This document shows positions 7,105 to 14,684 of a stretch of DNA of 23,917 bases, one piece after another. The position numbers were made by a program, and so were the translations under genes. The notes below the pieces were generated by a model, which did no database searches, was not told where the DNA came from, and saw only the letters and a list, made by a program, of their open reading frames with translations. How positions within the stretch are numbered: position 1 is the first letter of the stretch; every line of letters begins with the position of its first letter. This DNA comes from Ruminococcus_G sp963594675 (GTDB lineage Bacteria > Bacillota > Clostridia > Lachnospirales > Lachnospiraceae), in contig CAVBGA010000181.1 of NCBI GenBank assembly GCA_963594675.1, positions 1 to 23,917 on the forward strand, in the 5' to 3' direction.

Positions 7105-10100
7105 ATGAGAAAAAGAGGGAAAAGAATTCTGTCTCTCGTTTTGTCAGCAACTACGGCCTTATCTTATATTCCGGCCAGTGCAAGTTTTGTATATGCTGAT
7201 AGTGAGAAGGCAGTAAGTACGGTATCCGTTACAGTTCGGTCTCAGGCAGCCGGTGAATACATGACAGGCATAAACAGTCAGATCACAGTATCCTCGGATG
7301 AGGCAGAGAACTATGGATACAAGGACAGTGTTGCAGACGGGGTATCTGCTTTGGATGCCTTGGTGGCAGAGCATGAGCTGATTTTTGGTGATGAATTCAG
7401 CGGCGAAAGTAAGAATAACTATTTGGCAGTAAGCGATGCTGGGTATGTCAGCACAATATTTGGCCAGGAAACCTACAGCAATGGTTTCTTTGTCAATGAG
7501 GGGTATCCCAATGATGGCACAGAGTATGATGGCGGAGGTTATATTGGCACAACCGTAAATCAGACAGTCATCAATGATAACGACACGATTGATTTCTTTA
7601 TTTATGGAGACAGCAATTATTCGGATTACTATAGTTTTATTAGCACACCTGATGAAATAAGTGCAGGCTCCAAGATAGAAGTAACCGTAAGCGGTCAGTC
7701 TGCGATGTACGGTTATATGTACAAAGATGCAGAAGAGTTTAAGAATTCTGCAAGCGCTCTGGAAGGAGTCGGACTGGCATGGATTGACGGCGACACAGGA
7801 GCAAGTACCGCTATCGATGATGTCGCAACAGATGAAAATGGTAAAGCTACCATCACTGCACCAGAGGAAGAGGGCACCTATTATCTGGCAGCCTCCTCCA
7901 GTGATGATGTTTATGTATTGAAGAATGCAGCAGAGGTAAATGTTGGTCCTCATGCAGCAGAGCTTACGATGGATCAGACTTCTGTGACTTTGGATACAGG
8001 AGACAGCAGTAATCTGTCAGCTACCGCATCTTATGTTCCGGAAGGTACAGAGCTTAGCTGGTCGTCCTCCGACGAGGATGTAGCTACCGTTTCCCAGGAT
8101 GGAGTAGTAACAGCGGTAGACACAGGAAAAGCGATAATTACAGTAAGCGCAGGGGATCTTACCGCCAGCTGTAAGGTAAAGGTAATCGCTCCTTCCATCA
8201 AGCTTAACAATAAGTCTCTGGAAATGGACACAGATGATACAGAAACCTTAACAGCAACGATTAAATCTTCTCATAAGGATGCCAGCGCCAGCTGGTCTTC
8301 TTCTAATGAAAAAGTTGCCAGTGTGGATGAGAGTGGCACCGTTACTGCTCATAAGGCAGGTACGGCAGTCATCACAGCTTCCTATGGAGAGGCAGAGGCA
8401 GATTGTATTATTACCGTATTTGACGTATCTAAGACCACAAGCCTTACCATTACTGCTCAGGAAGACAAGGTGAATCCTGGCAACAACACAGCGTCTAATG
8501 ATGTATTTGCCTGCTGTGGAGAATCAGGAACTATTCAGTTAACTGCGATAGGAGATGATGGTAATGCCGCTAAGGTAAAGTGGTCCAGCAATAACAAATC
8601 CTACCCCATTGATAAGAATGGTTTAGTTACTGTGACAAAGAGCTCAAATGCTGCTTATGTAAACTTTACAGCAACATCCAAAGCGGATAAGTCAGTAACG
8701 GCTTCTTATTATATTTATTTTCTTCCGGAAATGTCTGTAAGGACAAAGAATCTGGATATTATGATACCTGAAGCAGGAGTTGCTTCTAGTACAGAATACT
8801 ATGTGTCTTTCAATACAGCTTCCTATGCCAGCTATCATTTGATCGACGCCAGCGTTGCAGATGATTCTGTTGCAGAGGTAGACACTTCCAGGGGTGTATG
8901 TTATGTGATTCCAAAGAAGGCGGGATCAACCACCATAACTATTACCAATAAATTGGATCCTAGCAAGACGGCTACCATTGCTCTTACAGTGAAGGGCTTC
9001 ATGATTAAAGATGAAGATGGAACCAAATGCAAGAGAGATATGGCCGAGGGTGGCACAGTCAACCTTTCTGTAGATGGAGCATCTGATCTTACATGGTCCA
9101 GCAGCAATGACAATATTGCCAGTGTGGATGCCGATGGTAAGGTAAGTGCCCTTAAGGAAGGCCAGGCTACGATTTCTGCTAGTGATGGCAGTTATACAGC
9201 CAGCTATGTGATCACTGTAAAGAAGGCAGATTCCATTTATCCGGATCGCCTGTATTGTACAAGTACCAGTGGACTGTATCTGGATGAAGCCTTGAAACAG
9301 AAGGAAAGTTCTAAGAGCGAGTATGTGACTGAGACCAACCAAATTTCCGCTCATTGGTATGACGTAACAGACACTAGTGTAAAAGAATATTATATGGCCG
9401 GGGGAACCGGCAATGCCAGCCTTAACTTTGGTGCTATATTTGACAAAGATAAGGTGAAAGTGGAGATTATTAAGGATGGGGAAGTAACAGCAACCCTTAC
9501 TTCTGCTAATACCAAGACGGTTTCCATTAGCTCCGGAGATAATAGCTTTAAGATTCGTGTTACTTCCCTGGAGAATAGCGATCTTTACAAGGATTATGAA
9601 TTTCTGGTTCACCGTGCATCATGCAGCAATGGCAATCTTTCTTCTTTTGCTGTAAGACCGGAGAATCGTAATGCATCATCCACCAAAACCTATAGAGGAA
9701 AAGCAGAGGCTTCTCTATTTAAGGCCAGCGAGGATGGAACCCCTACATCAAGTGTGGGATTTAATGTAAATACTTACTATTACAAGTCTTATGTATATTC
9801 TGATGTTGCGGGGGTAACTCTGACTGCAAAAACAGCAGATTCCAGCACAGGACATTTGACTTACTCCCTGGATAATGGAGCAAGTTGGGTGGACAGTTCG
9901 GCCACAACGACTACAGATGCAGCTAAGCTGTCAGAGGATGGAACAGCAACAATTTTGGTAAAATCTGTTTCAGATGCGGCTTATAAAGCAGCTAAGGCAG
10001 CAGGCAGTGATCCTTATGCAGACTCCAAGGTATATACGGTTTATGTTGAACGTGTCAATGAACCGGATGTTAAGATTTCCAGCCTTAGCTACAGTGATGG

Positions 10101-12585
10101 TATCACAGAGGCAAGTCCAGGATTCTCTCCGGAACGTGCTTATGCAGGAGCCTTGGTAGATCATGATACGGATGCGGTAACCCTTACTTTTACGGCACCC
10201 ATTGGTGTTGCAGTATACAAAACCAGTGTATCTAATTCCAACTTGCTGACAGCGGAGTCTACGGATGACAGCACTGGAACAGCTACTTATAAATTGACAG
10301 TTTCCGTTCCCCTGAAATCTCAGGCAAATATGGTAACTCAGAGAATTTATTTGAGTGCACTGGATGATGATGGCTATAGCTATCAGAATTCTTACTCTAT
10401 TATGTTCTATAAAGTAGGCAACACTTCTGGTGTTTTAGCTGGAATGCCGAACAAGGTAGTGGACTATCTTTGCGCTGGAAGCCAGTATACAGCAGGCGGT
10501 AATACTGCTTATGGACTCTATGGAATTCTTCCGGAGAAATCCCTGATGGGTGGCGGCAACTGGAATTCCTGTATTTCCCTGGGCAACTTTGGTGGCTATA
10601 TCACCTATTACTATGAGGATGGCATTAAGGATGACAGCGGTAATCCGTACGGAATTGATTTGACTGTATTTGGTAATTCCAATGGTGGTACAAGCTTTGC
10701 TGAGCCGGGAGCTGTATGGGTATCTGAGGATGGCAATACCTGGTATGAGCTGGCTGGTTCTGAACATTATGATGCTACAGTAGAGTGGAATTATACAGTA
10801 ACCTATAAACAGACCAACAGCCAGACAGCAGATTATGAAGATAGCTTTGGCAACAGTGGTACATTGGGAGCGGCATATGCACCTCTTCAGTTTCCGGAAA
10901 AACAGTGGTATCCTCTCAGTGATAAATACAATGAGGACGCAACCGAAGTTACAGTAAGTGGTACTCGTCTCTATGGTCCTACAGGTAAGAAGAGCAGCGG
11001 AATTGAGTCCGTATCCGGTGGCGCAGCAGCTTGCCCGGCTTTCGGTTATGCAGATGTACATACCAATTCTTCTACAACAGCAGGAACTGGAGAAAATGTA
11101 AACCTTCTCACTACGCCGGTGGGTAATCCTTATACAAGTAATTACAATAAATATGGTGATGGTTTTGATCTGGAATGGGCAGTAGATTCCGATGGTATGC
11201 CTGTGGATGTAAGCAATATGGAATTCCATTACGTAAAAGTAGTGACCTCATCCTTTAACAATGCAGGTATCTTTGGTGAAAAATCTACAGAAGTTAATGC
11301 AGTAGTAAAAACGCAGTCCTCCAGTGAGGATTATGGCAAGACAGAATCAGCAGACGTTACAATTGGTGCTACTACCTTACATGTTAGTGATGACCGCGAT
11401 GTATATTATGTGACATTGGCAGAAAATCAGTCCTATGATGTAAGTGTAGATACCGATCTGGAAAATGTTTATATTAACAATCAGCGTACAACAAAGAGAA
11501 GCTATGAGGGACTTCCGGATAAAGGTATCTTCCGTATTATCCTTCAGGATGGAGAGAAATCTCCGAGAATCATCTACGTGAAAGCAGTTGTTCAGGGACA
11601 GGATGCTGTGGCAGATATTGAGGCAGCTATTGACCAACTGGATAGTTTGACAGGTGAAGATCTGGTAAAGGCAGTAGCAAATATCAGTACAGCTTATGAA
11701 GCCTTAAGTGATGAGCAGAAGGAAGAGGTAAGCAACCTCTCTGTATATGAGGAGAAAAAATCAGAAAGTGCTATTTGCAATGTAGAAAATCTCTTGGATA
11801 AAGCGGATTCTCTGGATGCAATAGAAGAGGCATTTGCAGCTTATGAGGCACTGGATGATACACAGAAAGAGAATATCGCAGCAGAAGAGATTGTAGAAAA
11901 AGCCATTGATATGATCGGTAAGGTGACAGAGAATAATCTGGATTCTGTAGATCGTGTAACCGCATTGTATGAGAAACTGACAGATGAAGAGAAAACAAGT
12001 GTATCCAATGCTCAGACCCTGATAAATGCACAGGATAAAGAGAGTGCTATAAAACAGGGTAAGGAGCTGAGTGAACTGAGACTTTTGGCTTCTACCGCAT
12101 CTCTGCCAGAATCTGTGGTATATTCAGGAAAGGCTAAAAAACCTGAGGTAACGGTAAGTTATGCAGGCAAGACTTTGGAGCTGAACAAGGATTATACTCT
12201 GAACTACAGCAATAATACAAAGGTGGGCACTGCTACAGTAACCATCACAGGCAAGGGGGATTATTCAGGAAGCAAGACCGCAAGCTTTACCATCCTTCCT
12301 AAGAAGGTTGCAGTTAAGAGCTTGAAAGCTAAGAAGAAGGCCCTGACGCTGAAATGGAAAAAGGCTGCTGATGGAACGGTAACACGTTATGAGATTCAGT
12401 ACAGCACTTCCAAATCCATGAAAAATGCAAAAACTGTGAAAGCAGATAAGACAAAGACCAGTCAGGTTATCAAAAATCTGAAATCCGGTAAGAAATATTA
12501 TGTACGAATTCGCGCTTCTAAGACGAAATCTGGACAGAAATATTATTCTGCATGGAGTAAGATAAAGAAAGTGACAGTTAGGTAA
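7105..12585 (+). CDS. Giant secreted protein with transcobalamin-like (DUF4430) domain, Ig-like repeats and FN3; riboswitch-controlled
   Basis: An 1826-residue exported protein. Signal peptide 1-31 (FVYA). Residues about 40-175 resemble the transcobalamin-like C-terminal domain (DUF4430), with SALDAL, YSNGFFVNEGYPNDG and DTIDFFIYGD. Several bacterial Ig-like (BIG2) repeats follow, the clearest near 284-360, 361-440 and 635-710 (WSSSxxxxASVDxxGxVxAxxxGxA pattern). Residues about 715-1100 include a cadherin-like beta-sandwich stretch. About 1105-1400 is a module with EPGAVWVSEDGN and WYELAGSE (W1213). About 1498-1660 is Glu/Asp-rich and helical. It ends with a YSGKAKKPEVTV Ig-like domain (from 1673) and a lysine-rich FN3 domain (1735-1826). 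No LPxTG, SLH or C-terminal membrane anchor is seen. AGAAGGAGG precedes ATG. With the cobalamin riboswitch upstream, the likely job is extracellular corrinoid capture; this is inferred. No B12 transporter gene is adjacent. Confidence 0.87.
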   Translation: MRKRGKRILSLVLSATTALSYIPASASFVYADSEKAVSTVSVTVRSQAAGEYMTGINSQITVSSDEAENYGYKDSVADGVSALDALVAEHELIFGDEFSGESKNNYLAVSDAGYVSTIFGQETYSNGFFVNEGYPNDGTEYDGGGYIGTTVNQTVINDNDTIDFFIYGDSNYSDYYSFISTPDEISAGSKIEVTVSGQSAMYGYMYKDAEEFKNSASALEGVGLAWIDGDTGASTAIDDVATDENGKATITAPEEEGTYYLAASSSDDVYVLKNAAEVNVGPHAAELTMDQTSVTLDTGDSSNLSATASYVPEGTELSWSSSDEDVATVSQDGVVTAVDTGKAIITVSAGDLTASCKVKVIAPSIKLNNKSLEMDTDDTETLTATIKSSHKDASASWSSSNEKVASVDESGTVTAHKAGTAVITASYGEAEADCIITVFDVSKTTSLTITAQEDKVNPGNNTASNDVFACCGESGTIQLTAIGDDGNAAKVKWSSNNKSYPIDKNGLVTVTKSSNAAYVNFTATSKADKSVTASYYIYFLPEMSVRTKNLDIMIPEAGVASSTEYYVSFNTASYASYHLIDASVADDSVAEVDTSRGVCYVIPKKAGSTTITITNKLDPSKTATIALTVKGFMIKDEDGTKCKRDMAEGGTVNLSVDGASDLTWSSSNDNIASVDADGKVSALKEGQATISASDGSYTASYVITVKKADSIYPDRLYCTSTSGLYLDEALKQKESSKSEYVTETNQISAHWYDVTDTSVKEYYMAGGTGNASLNFGAIFDKDKVKVEIIKDGEVTATLTSANTKTVSISSGDNSFKIRVTSLENSDLYKDYEFLVHRASCSNGNLSSFAVRPENRNASSTKTYRGKAEASLFKASEDGTPTSSVGFNVNTYYYKSYVYSDVAGVTLTAKTADSSTGHLTYSLDNGASWVDSSATTTTDAAKLSEDGTATILVKSVSDAAYKAAKAAGSDPYADSKVYTVYVERVNEPDVKISSLSYSDGITEASPGFSPERAYAGALVDHDTDAVTLTFTAPIGVAVYKTSVSNSNLLTAESTDDSTGTATYKLTVSVPLKSQANMVTQRIYLSALDDDGYSYQNSYSIMFYKVGNTSGVLAGMPNKVVDYLCAGSQYTAGGNTAYGLYGILPEKSLMGGGNWNSCISLGNFGGYITYYYEDGIKDDSGNPYGIDLTVFGNSNGGTSFAEPGAVWVSEDGNTWYELAGSEHYDATVEWNYTVTYKQTNSQTADYEDSFGNSGTLGAAYAPLQFPEKQWYPLSDKYNEDATEVTVSGTRLYGPTGKKSSGIESVSGGAAACPAFGYADVHTNSSTTAGTGENVNLLTTPVGNPYTSNYNKYGDGFDLEWAVDSDGMPVDVSNMEFHYVKVVTSSFNNAGIFGEKSTEVNAVVKTQSSSEDYGKTESADVTIGATTLHVSDDRDVYYVTLAENQSYDVSVDTDLENVYINNQRTTKRSYEGLPDKGIFRIILQDGEKSPRIIYVKAVVQGQDAVADIEAAIDQLDSLTGEDLVKAVANISTAYEALSDEQKEEVSNLSVYEEKKSESAICNVENLLDKADSLDAIEEAFAAYEALDDTQKENIAAEEIVEKAIDMIGKVTENNLDSVDRVTALYEKLTDEEKTSVSNAQTLINAQDKESAIKQGKELSELRLLASTASLPESVVYSGKAKKPEVTVSYAGKTLELNKDYTLNYSNNTKVGTATVTITGKGDYSGSKTASFTILPKKVAVKSLKAKKKALTLKWKKAADGTVTRYEIQYSTSKSMKNAKTVKADKTKTSQVIKNLKSGKKYYVRIRASKTKSGQKYYSAWSKIKKVTVR

Positions 12586-12619
12586 GAAACTTAGATCTTC
12601 TGATTTGAAGCAAAAGAAA

Positions 12620-12654
12620 AGGCTATCGTGTGCAAAACATGCGATAGTCTTTTT
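12620..12654 (+). terminator. Terminator of the giant secreted protein gene
   Basis: A stem of about 13 bp including G-U pairs (12620-12632 with 12638-12650) with a CAAAA loop is followed by TTTTT. It begins 34 nt past the stop codon. Confidence 0.85.
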
Positions 12655-12716
12655 AGGTTATCTTTAAGGTTCTTTAAGGTTTTTTGTGCTTCCTATTCAG
12701 ATTTCTCCTGTATACT
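12652..12716 (+). promoter_or_regulatory. Promoter of small protein 1 with TTAAGGTT direct repeats
   Basis: Two perfect TTAAGGTT half-sites (12664-12671 and 12674-12681, 10 bp apart) and a degenerate third (TTTAGGTT, 12652-12659) precede a TATACT -10 box (12711-12716). The gap between the last half-site and the -10 box is 29 nt, identical to that at the two-component operon promoter (1442 to 1472). There is no good -35 box. This suggests activation by the same OmpR-family regulator. Confidence 0.65.
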
Positions 12717-12770
12717 AACGCATGTAAGATAAACAAACACAAAAACACAAACAAAAAAGGAGAAATCAAA

Positions 12771-12959
12771 ATGAAATTATCAGAACTTAAAAGAAGAGTA
12801 GCAGAAGTAGAAAATATGAGCCTTGAGAGCATGGAAGGTGAGGGAATGTCCATTGCCGAGCTCCTTTACAGAGCAAGAAATCTTGGAATTTTTCACAGGG
12901 GAATGCGTCTTGAGGTGGACGATACAGAGGAGCCGGAGAAATTAAGTAAGACAGCATAA
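12771..12959 (+). CDS. Small protein 1 of a three-member paralogous family
   Basis: A 62-residue protein of no recognised family. Its core, KRRVAEVENMSLESME then MSIAELLYRARNLGIF, aligns with two shorter proteins encoded just downstream (13037 and 13368), allowing a two-residue insertion. The acidic tail VDDTEEPEK is unique to this copy. It is predicted helical and amphipathic, without a signal peptide or membrane segment. The ATG at 12771 is chosen over an upstream in-frame ATG at 12684 because an AAGGAGAAA site lies just before it and the upstream start falls before the -10 box. The leader holds 28 nt of pure A and C (12731-12758). Likely induced through the TTAAGGTT promoter. Function unknown. 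Confidence 0.75.
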   Translation: MKLSELKRRVAEVENMSLESMEGEGMSIAELLYRARNLGIFHRGMRLEVDDTEEPEKLSKTA

Positions 12960-13036
12960 GCTGTTAGATAGATAATACAGTAAGAACAAAGTTGATGATA
13001 AAATGCTAGGTCAGCGTCAGAATGGAGGAAGAGAAC

Positions 13037-13156
13037 ATGACATATAAAGAGATGATTGAAAAAGTAGCAGAAATGAAACATATTAGCCTGCAGGAGGCTG
13101 AGCAGATGTCCATCGCAGAGGTGCTGACAGCAGCAAGTAAAGGAGGTCTCAGATAG
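13037..13156 (+). CDS. Small protein 2 of the paralogous family
   Basis: A 39-residue protein starting MTYKEMIEKVAEMKHISL and containing QMSIAEVLTAASKGG. It aligns over nearly its full length with small proteins 1 and 3 (shared KVAE, S-L/M-x-E, M-S/P-IA-E/D-hydrophobic pattern). GGAGGAAGAG lies 6-7 nt before ATG. It has no obvious promoter of its own and lies 77 nt after small protein 1, so it is probably cotranscribed. It is followed by a strong hairpin at 13194-13231. No function is recognised. Confidence 0.7.
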   Translation: MTYKEMIEKVAEMKHISLQEAEQMSIAEVLTAASKGGLR

Positions 13157-13193
13157 AGATAAGATTTTAGAAGTAAATATGGCAACAAAAAGA

Positions 13194-13231
13194 AAATCCA
13201 TGTTTGAGAGTAATTCAGACATGGATTTTCG
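13194..13231 (+). other. Strong hairpin between small proteins 2 and 3
   Basis: A perfect 12-bp outer stem (GAAAATCCATGT and its complement) continues with about five further pairs including G-U. The plus strand has only a short T run (within GATTTTC), so termination there would be weak. The minus strand has a T-rich flank. It may be a leaky terminator or an mRNA 3'-end stabiliser for the small protein 1-2 transcript. Confidence 0.5.
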
Positions 13232-13293
13232 TAATTTATGTATAATTTAACGTAATTTCTTGAAATGACAAATCCTGTTAATCCAACTATAAT
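13232..13293 (+). promoter_or_regulatory. Promoter of small protein 3 with TAATTT direct repeats
   Basis: ATGACA (13265-13270), a 17-nt spacer and TATAAT (13288-13293) form a good sigma-A promoter. Three TAATTT copies (13232, 13243 and 13253) are spaced 11 and 10 bp, and the last ends 29 nt before the -10 box, the same distance as the TTAAGGTT repeats of the other two promoters. The half-site sequence differs, so a related but different regulator, or a degenerate version of the same site, is possible. Confidence 0.5.
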
Positions 13294-13367
13294 AGGCTCA
13301 TACAAAAGAAATACAAACAAAAAAACAAAAAATATAAAAATATTATGATTTGCAGGAGGATACCATT

Positions 13368-13526
13368 ATGACAATCACAGAGCTTCAGGAGAAGGTAGCA
13401 GAAGTAAAGCACAGCAGCATGGAAGAAGTAGAGAGAATGCCCATCGCGGATTTGATTTATACAGCCAAAAAAGCTGGAGTATATACCAAAAAACTGATTG
13501 TAGAGAAATCTTGGATTTGCATGTAA
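13368..13526 (+). CDS. Small protein 3 of the paralogous family
   Basis: A 52-residue protein: MTITELQEKVAEVKHSSM, then ERMPIADLIYTAKKAGVY, then a tail ending in SWICM. It is the closest relative of small protein 2 in the core and shares the G-(I/V)-(F/Y) end of the core with small protein 1. GCAGGAGGA lies 7 nt before ATG. It has its own promoter and a leader with a 20-nt stretch of only A and C (13313-13332), similar to that of small protein 1, which suggests duplication of the whole unit. The transcript ends at the terminator at 13580. Function unknown; no RiPP, toxin or known regulator signature is seen. Confidence 0.75.
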   Translation: MTITELQEKVAEVKHSSMEEVERMPIADLIYTAKKAGVYTKKLIVEKSWICM

Positions 13527-13579
13527 TTATCCATTTTGCATACCACTTTCCTTGTGAGACCTTTACACATAAGCACCAG

Positions 13580-13617
13580 AGCCATCCTATTCCCCTAGGA
13601 TGGCTTTTGTGTTTTAT
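13580..13617 (+). terminator. Terminator after small protein 3
   Basis: A perfect 10-bp stem (13580-13589 with 13596-13605) with a 6-nt loop is followed by TTTGTGTTTT. It is 53 nt past the stop codon and separates the small-protein cluster from the AraC gene. Confidence 0.85.
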
Positions 13618-13673
13618 AAAAAACTCTGTTGGGATTTTCTAGTACTTTGAAAATTTGGTTGCTGTGTTCCTTA

Positions 13674-13702
13674 TTGACGAAAAGAAAGATACACCGTATC
13701 AT
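13674..13702 (+). promoter_or_regulatory. Promoter of the AraC-family regulator
   Basis: TTGACG (13674-13679), a 17-nt spacer and TATCAT (13697-13702) lie about 45 nt upstream of the start codon. This is a close match to the sigma-A consensus. Confidence 0.6.
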
Positions 13703-13747
13703 AGAAATAAGGAATTTATGTATAATATTGAGTGATTGAGGTGAAAA

Positions 13748-14602
13748 ATGCGAGTAGATGAAAGAGGGGTATCCTCAGAATTATCCTATATGGGGATTGC
13801 CAACCCTACAACTTTTGCCCGGGAGAGTCTGTATTATATTTCTTATTATGGATACTATGTGTGTAATGAGAATTATCTGGTTTGTCAGGACGAGCACGCA
13901 GCGGAGATGTTCACCCGCTTTCTTTTCTTTTATCTTAATAAGGGGAGTCTGATAATTGAGAGTGGAGGCCGGGTAGAGAGGGCGAAAGCGGGGGCCTTTG
14001 TGATTTTGGATCTGGCAGATTGCCCGATTCGATATTATTGTGATGATATGGTGGACTTTTATTGGTTTTACGCCAGTGGGAATAATCTTGAGAAATATTG
14101 CAGCTTTCTCCTAGAAAAATATGGAAGCAGTGTGATTTCTACAGAGGCATCCGCAGAACTTAAGAAATATGTGGACAATATTTTTCGTCATATTGAGCAT
14201 GAGACAGTAAATGAGCATTATCAGTCGCTGCAAATCGCCCAATGTCTGGCGGGTTTGGCCACGGATCTGGGAAGGGAAGCTGGCACCAGTACTTTCTCCA
14301 GCACCCTACGCTATATTCGTGGGCATTTTCATGAGCAGCTAAGTCTGGATGATCTGGCAGAGGTTAGCGGATTTAGCAAGTCCTATTTTATTAATGAATT
14401 TAAAAAGGAGGTGGGCAGCACGCCCCATGATTATCTCTTGGCTTATCGCTTGCATGAAGCGAAGGAACTTTTGCGCACCAGCAGAGATTCCGTAGAATTG
14501 ATTGCAGAGAAGTGTGGCTTTAATAGTGCCTCCCATTTTGCCAGAGCATTTAAAAAAGAAACGCATATGACACCTCTTAAGTTCAGAAATGCTAGATTCT
14601 AG
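13748..14602 (+). CDS. AraC-family transcriptional regulator
   Basis: A 284-residue regulator with an N-terminal cupin-like sensor half (about 20-150; RFLFFYLNKGSLIIESGG and YWFYASG are typical of AraC_binding domains) and a C-terminal double helix-turn-helix (about 185-282). The first HTH has LSLDDLAEVSGFSKSYF and the second VELIAEKCGFNSASHFARAFKK followed by the family MTPLKFR end. ATG is preceded by TGAGGTG. It lies 82 nt upstream of a MATE exporter with no terminator between, so it probably controls or is cotranscribed with the exporter. Ligand unknown; many relatives sense sugars or small aromatics, so none is assigned. Confidence 0.92.
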   Translation: MRVDERGVSSELSYMGIANPTTFARESLYYISYYGYYVCNENYLVCQDEHAAEMFTRFLFFYLNKGSLIIESGGRVERAKAGAFVILDLADCPIRYYCDDMVDFYWFYASGNNLEKYCSFLLEKYGSSVISTEASAELKKYVDNIFRHIEHETVNEHYQSLQIAQCLAGLATDLGREAGTSTFSSTLRYIRGHFHEQLSLDDLAEVSGFSKSYFINEFKKEVGSTPHDYLLAYRLHEAKELLRTSRDSVELIAEKCGFNSASHFARAFKKETHMTPLKFRNARF

Positions 14603-14684
14603 GAGGATACTGGTTTATAATAGTGAATTAGACATAGATATAGTTGCGTATTAAGCAGCTTGTAAGGAAAAAGCGGAGGTAGTC

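Noticed and set aside
10435..11229. Long open frame on the minus strand inside the giant secreted protein gene
   Set aside because: It is a shadow of the coding frame; the translation is Ile/Cys/Thr-rich with no domain, as expected for the reverse of Ser/Ala/Asp-rich repeats.
12684..12770. Upstream in-frame start extending small protein 1 by 29 residues
   Set aside because: The ATG lies upstream of the -10 box and lacks a ribosome site, while ATG 12771 follows AAGGAGAAA and aligns with the starts of the two paralogues.
13006..13320. Minus-strand open frames over small protein 2 and the following hairpin
   Set aside because: They overlap the conserved small gene and its promoter region, lack a ribosome site and give a low-quality Leu/Phe/Ser-rich translation.
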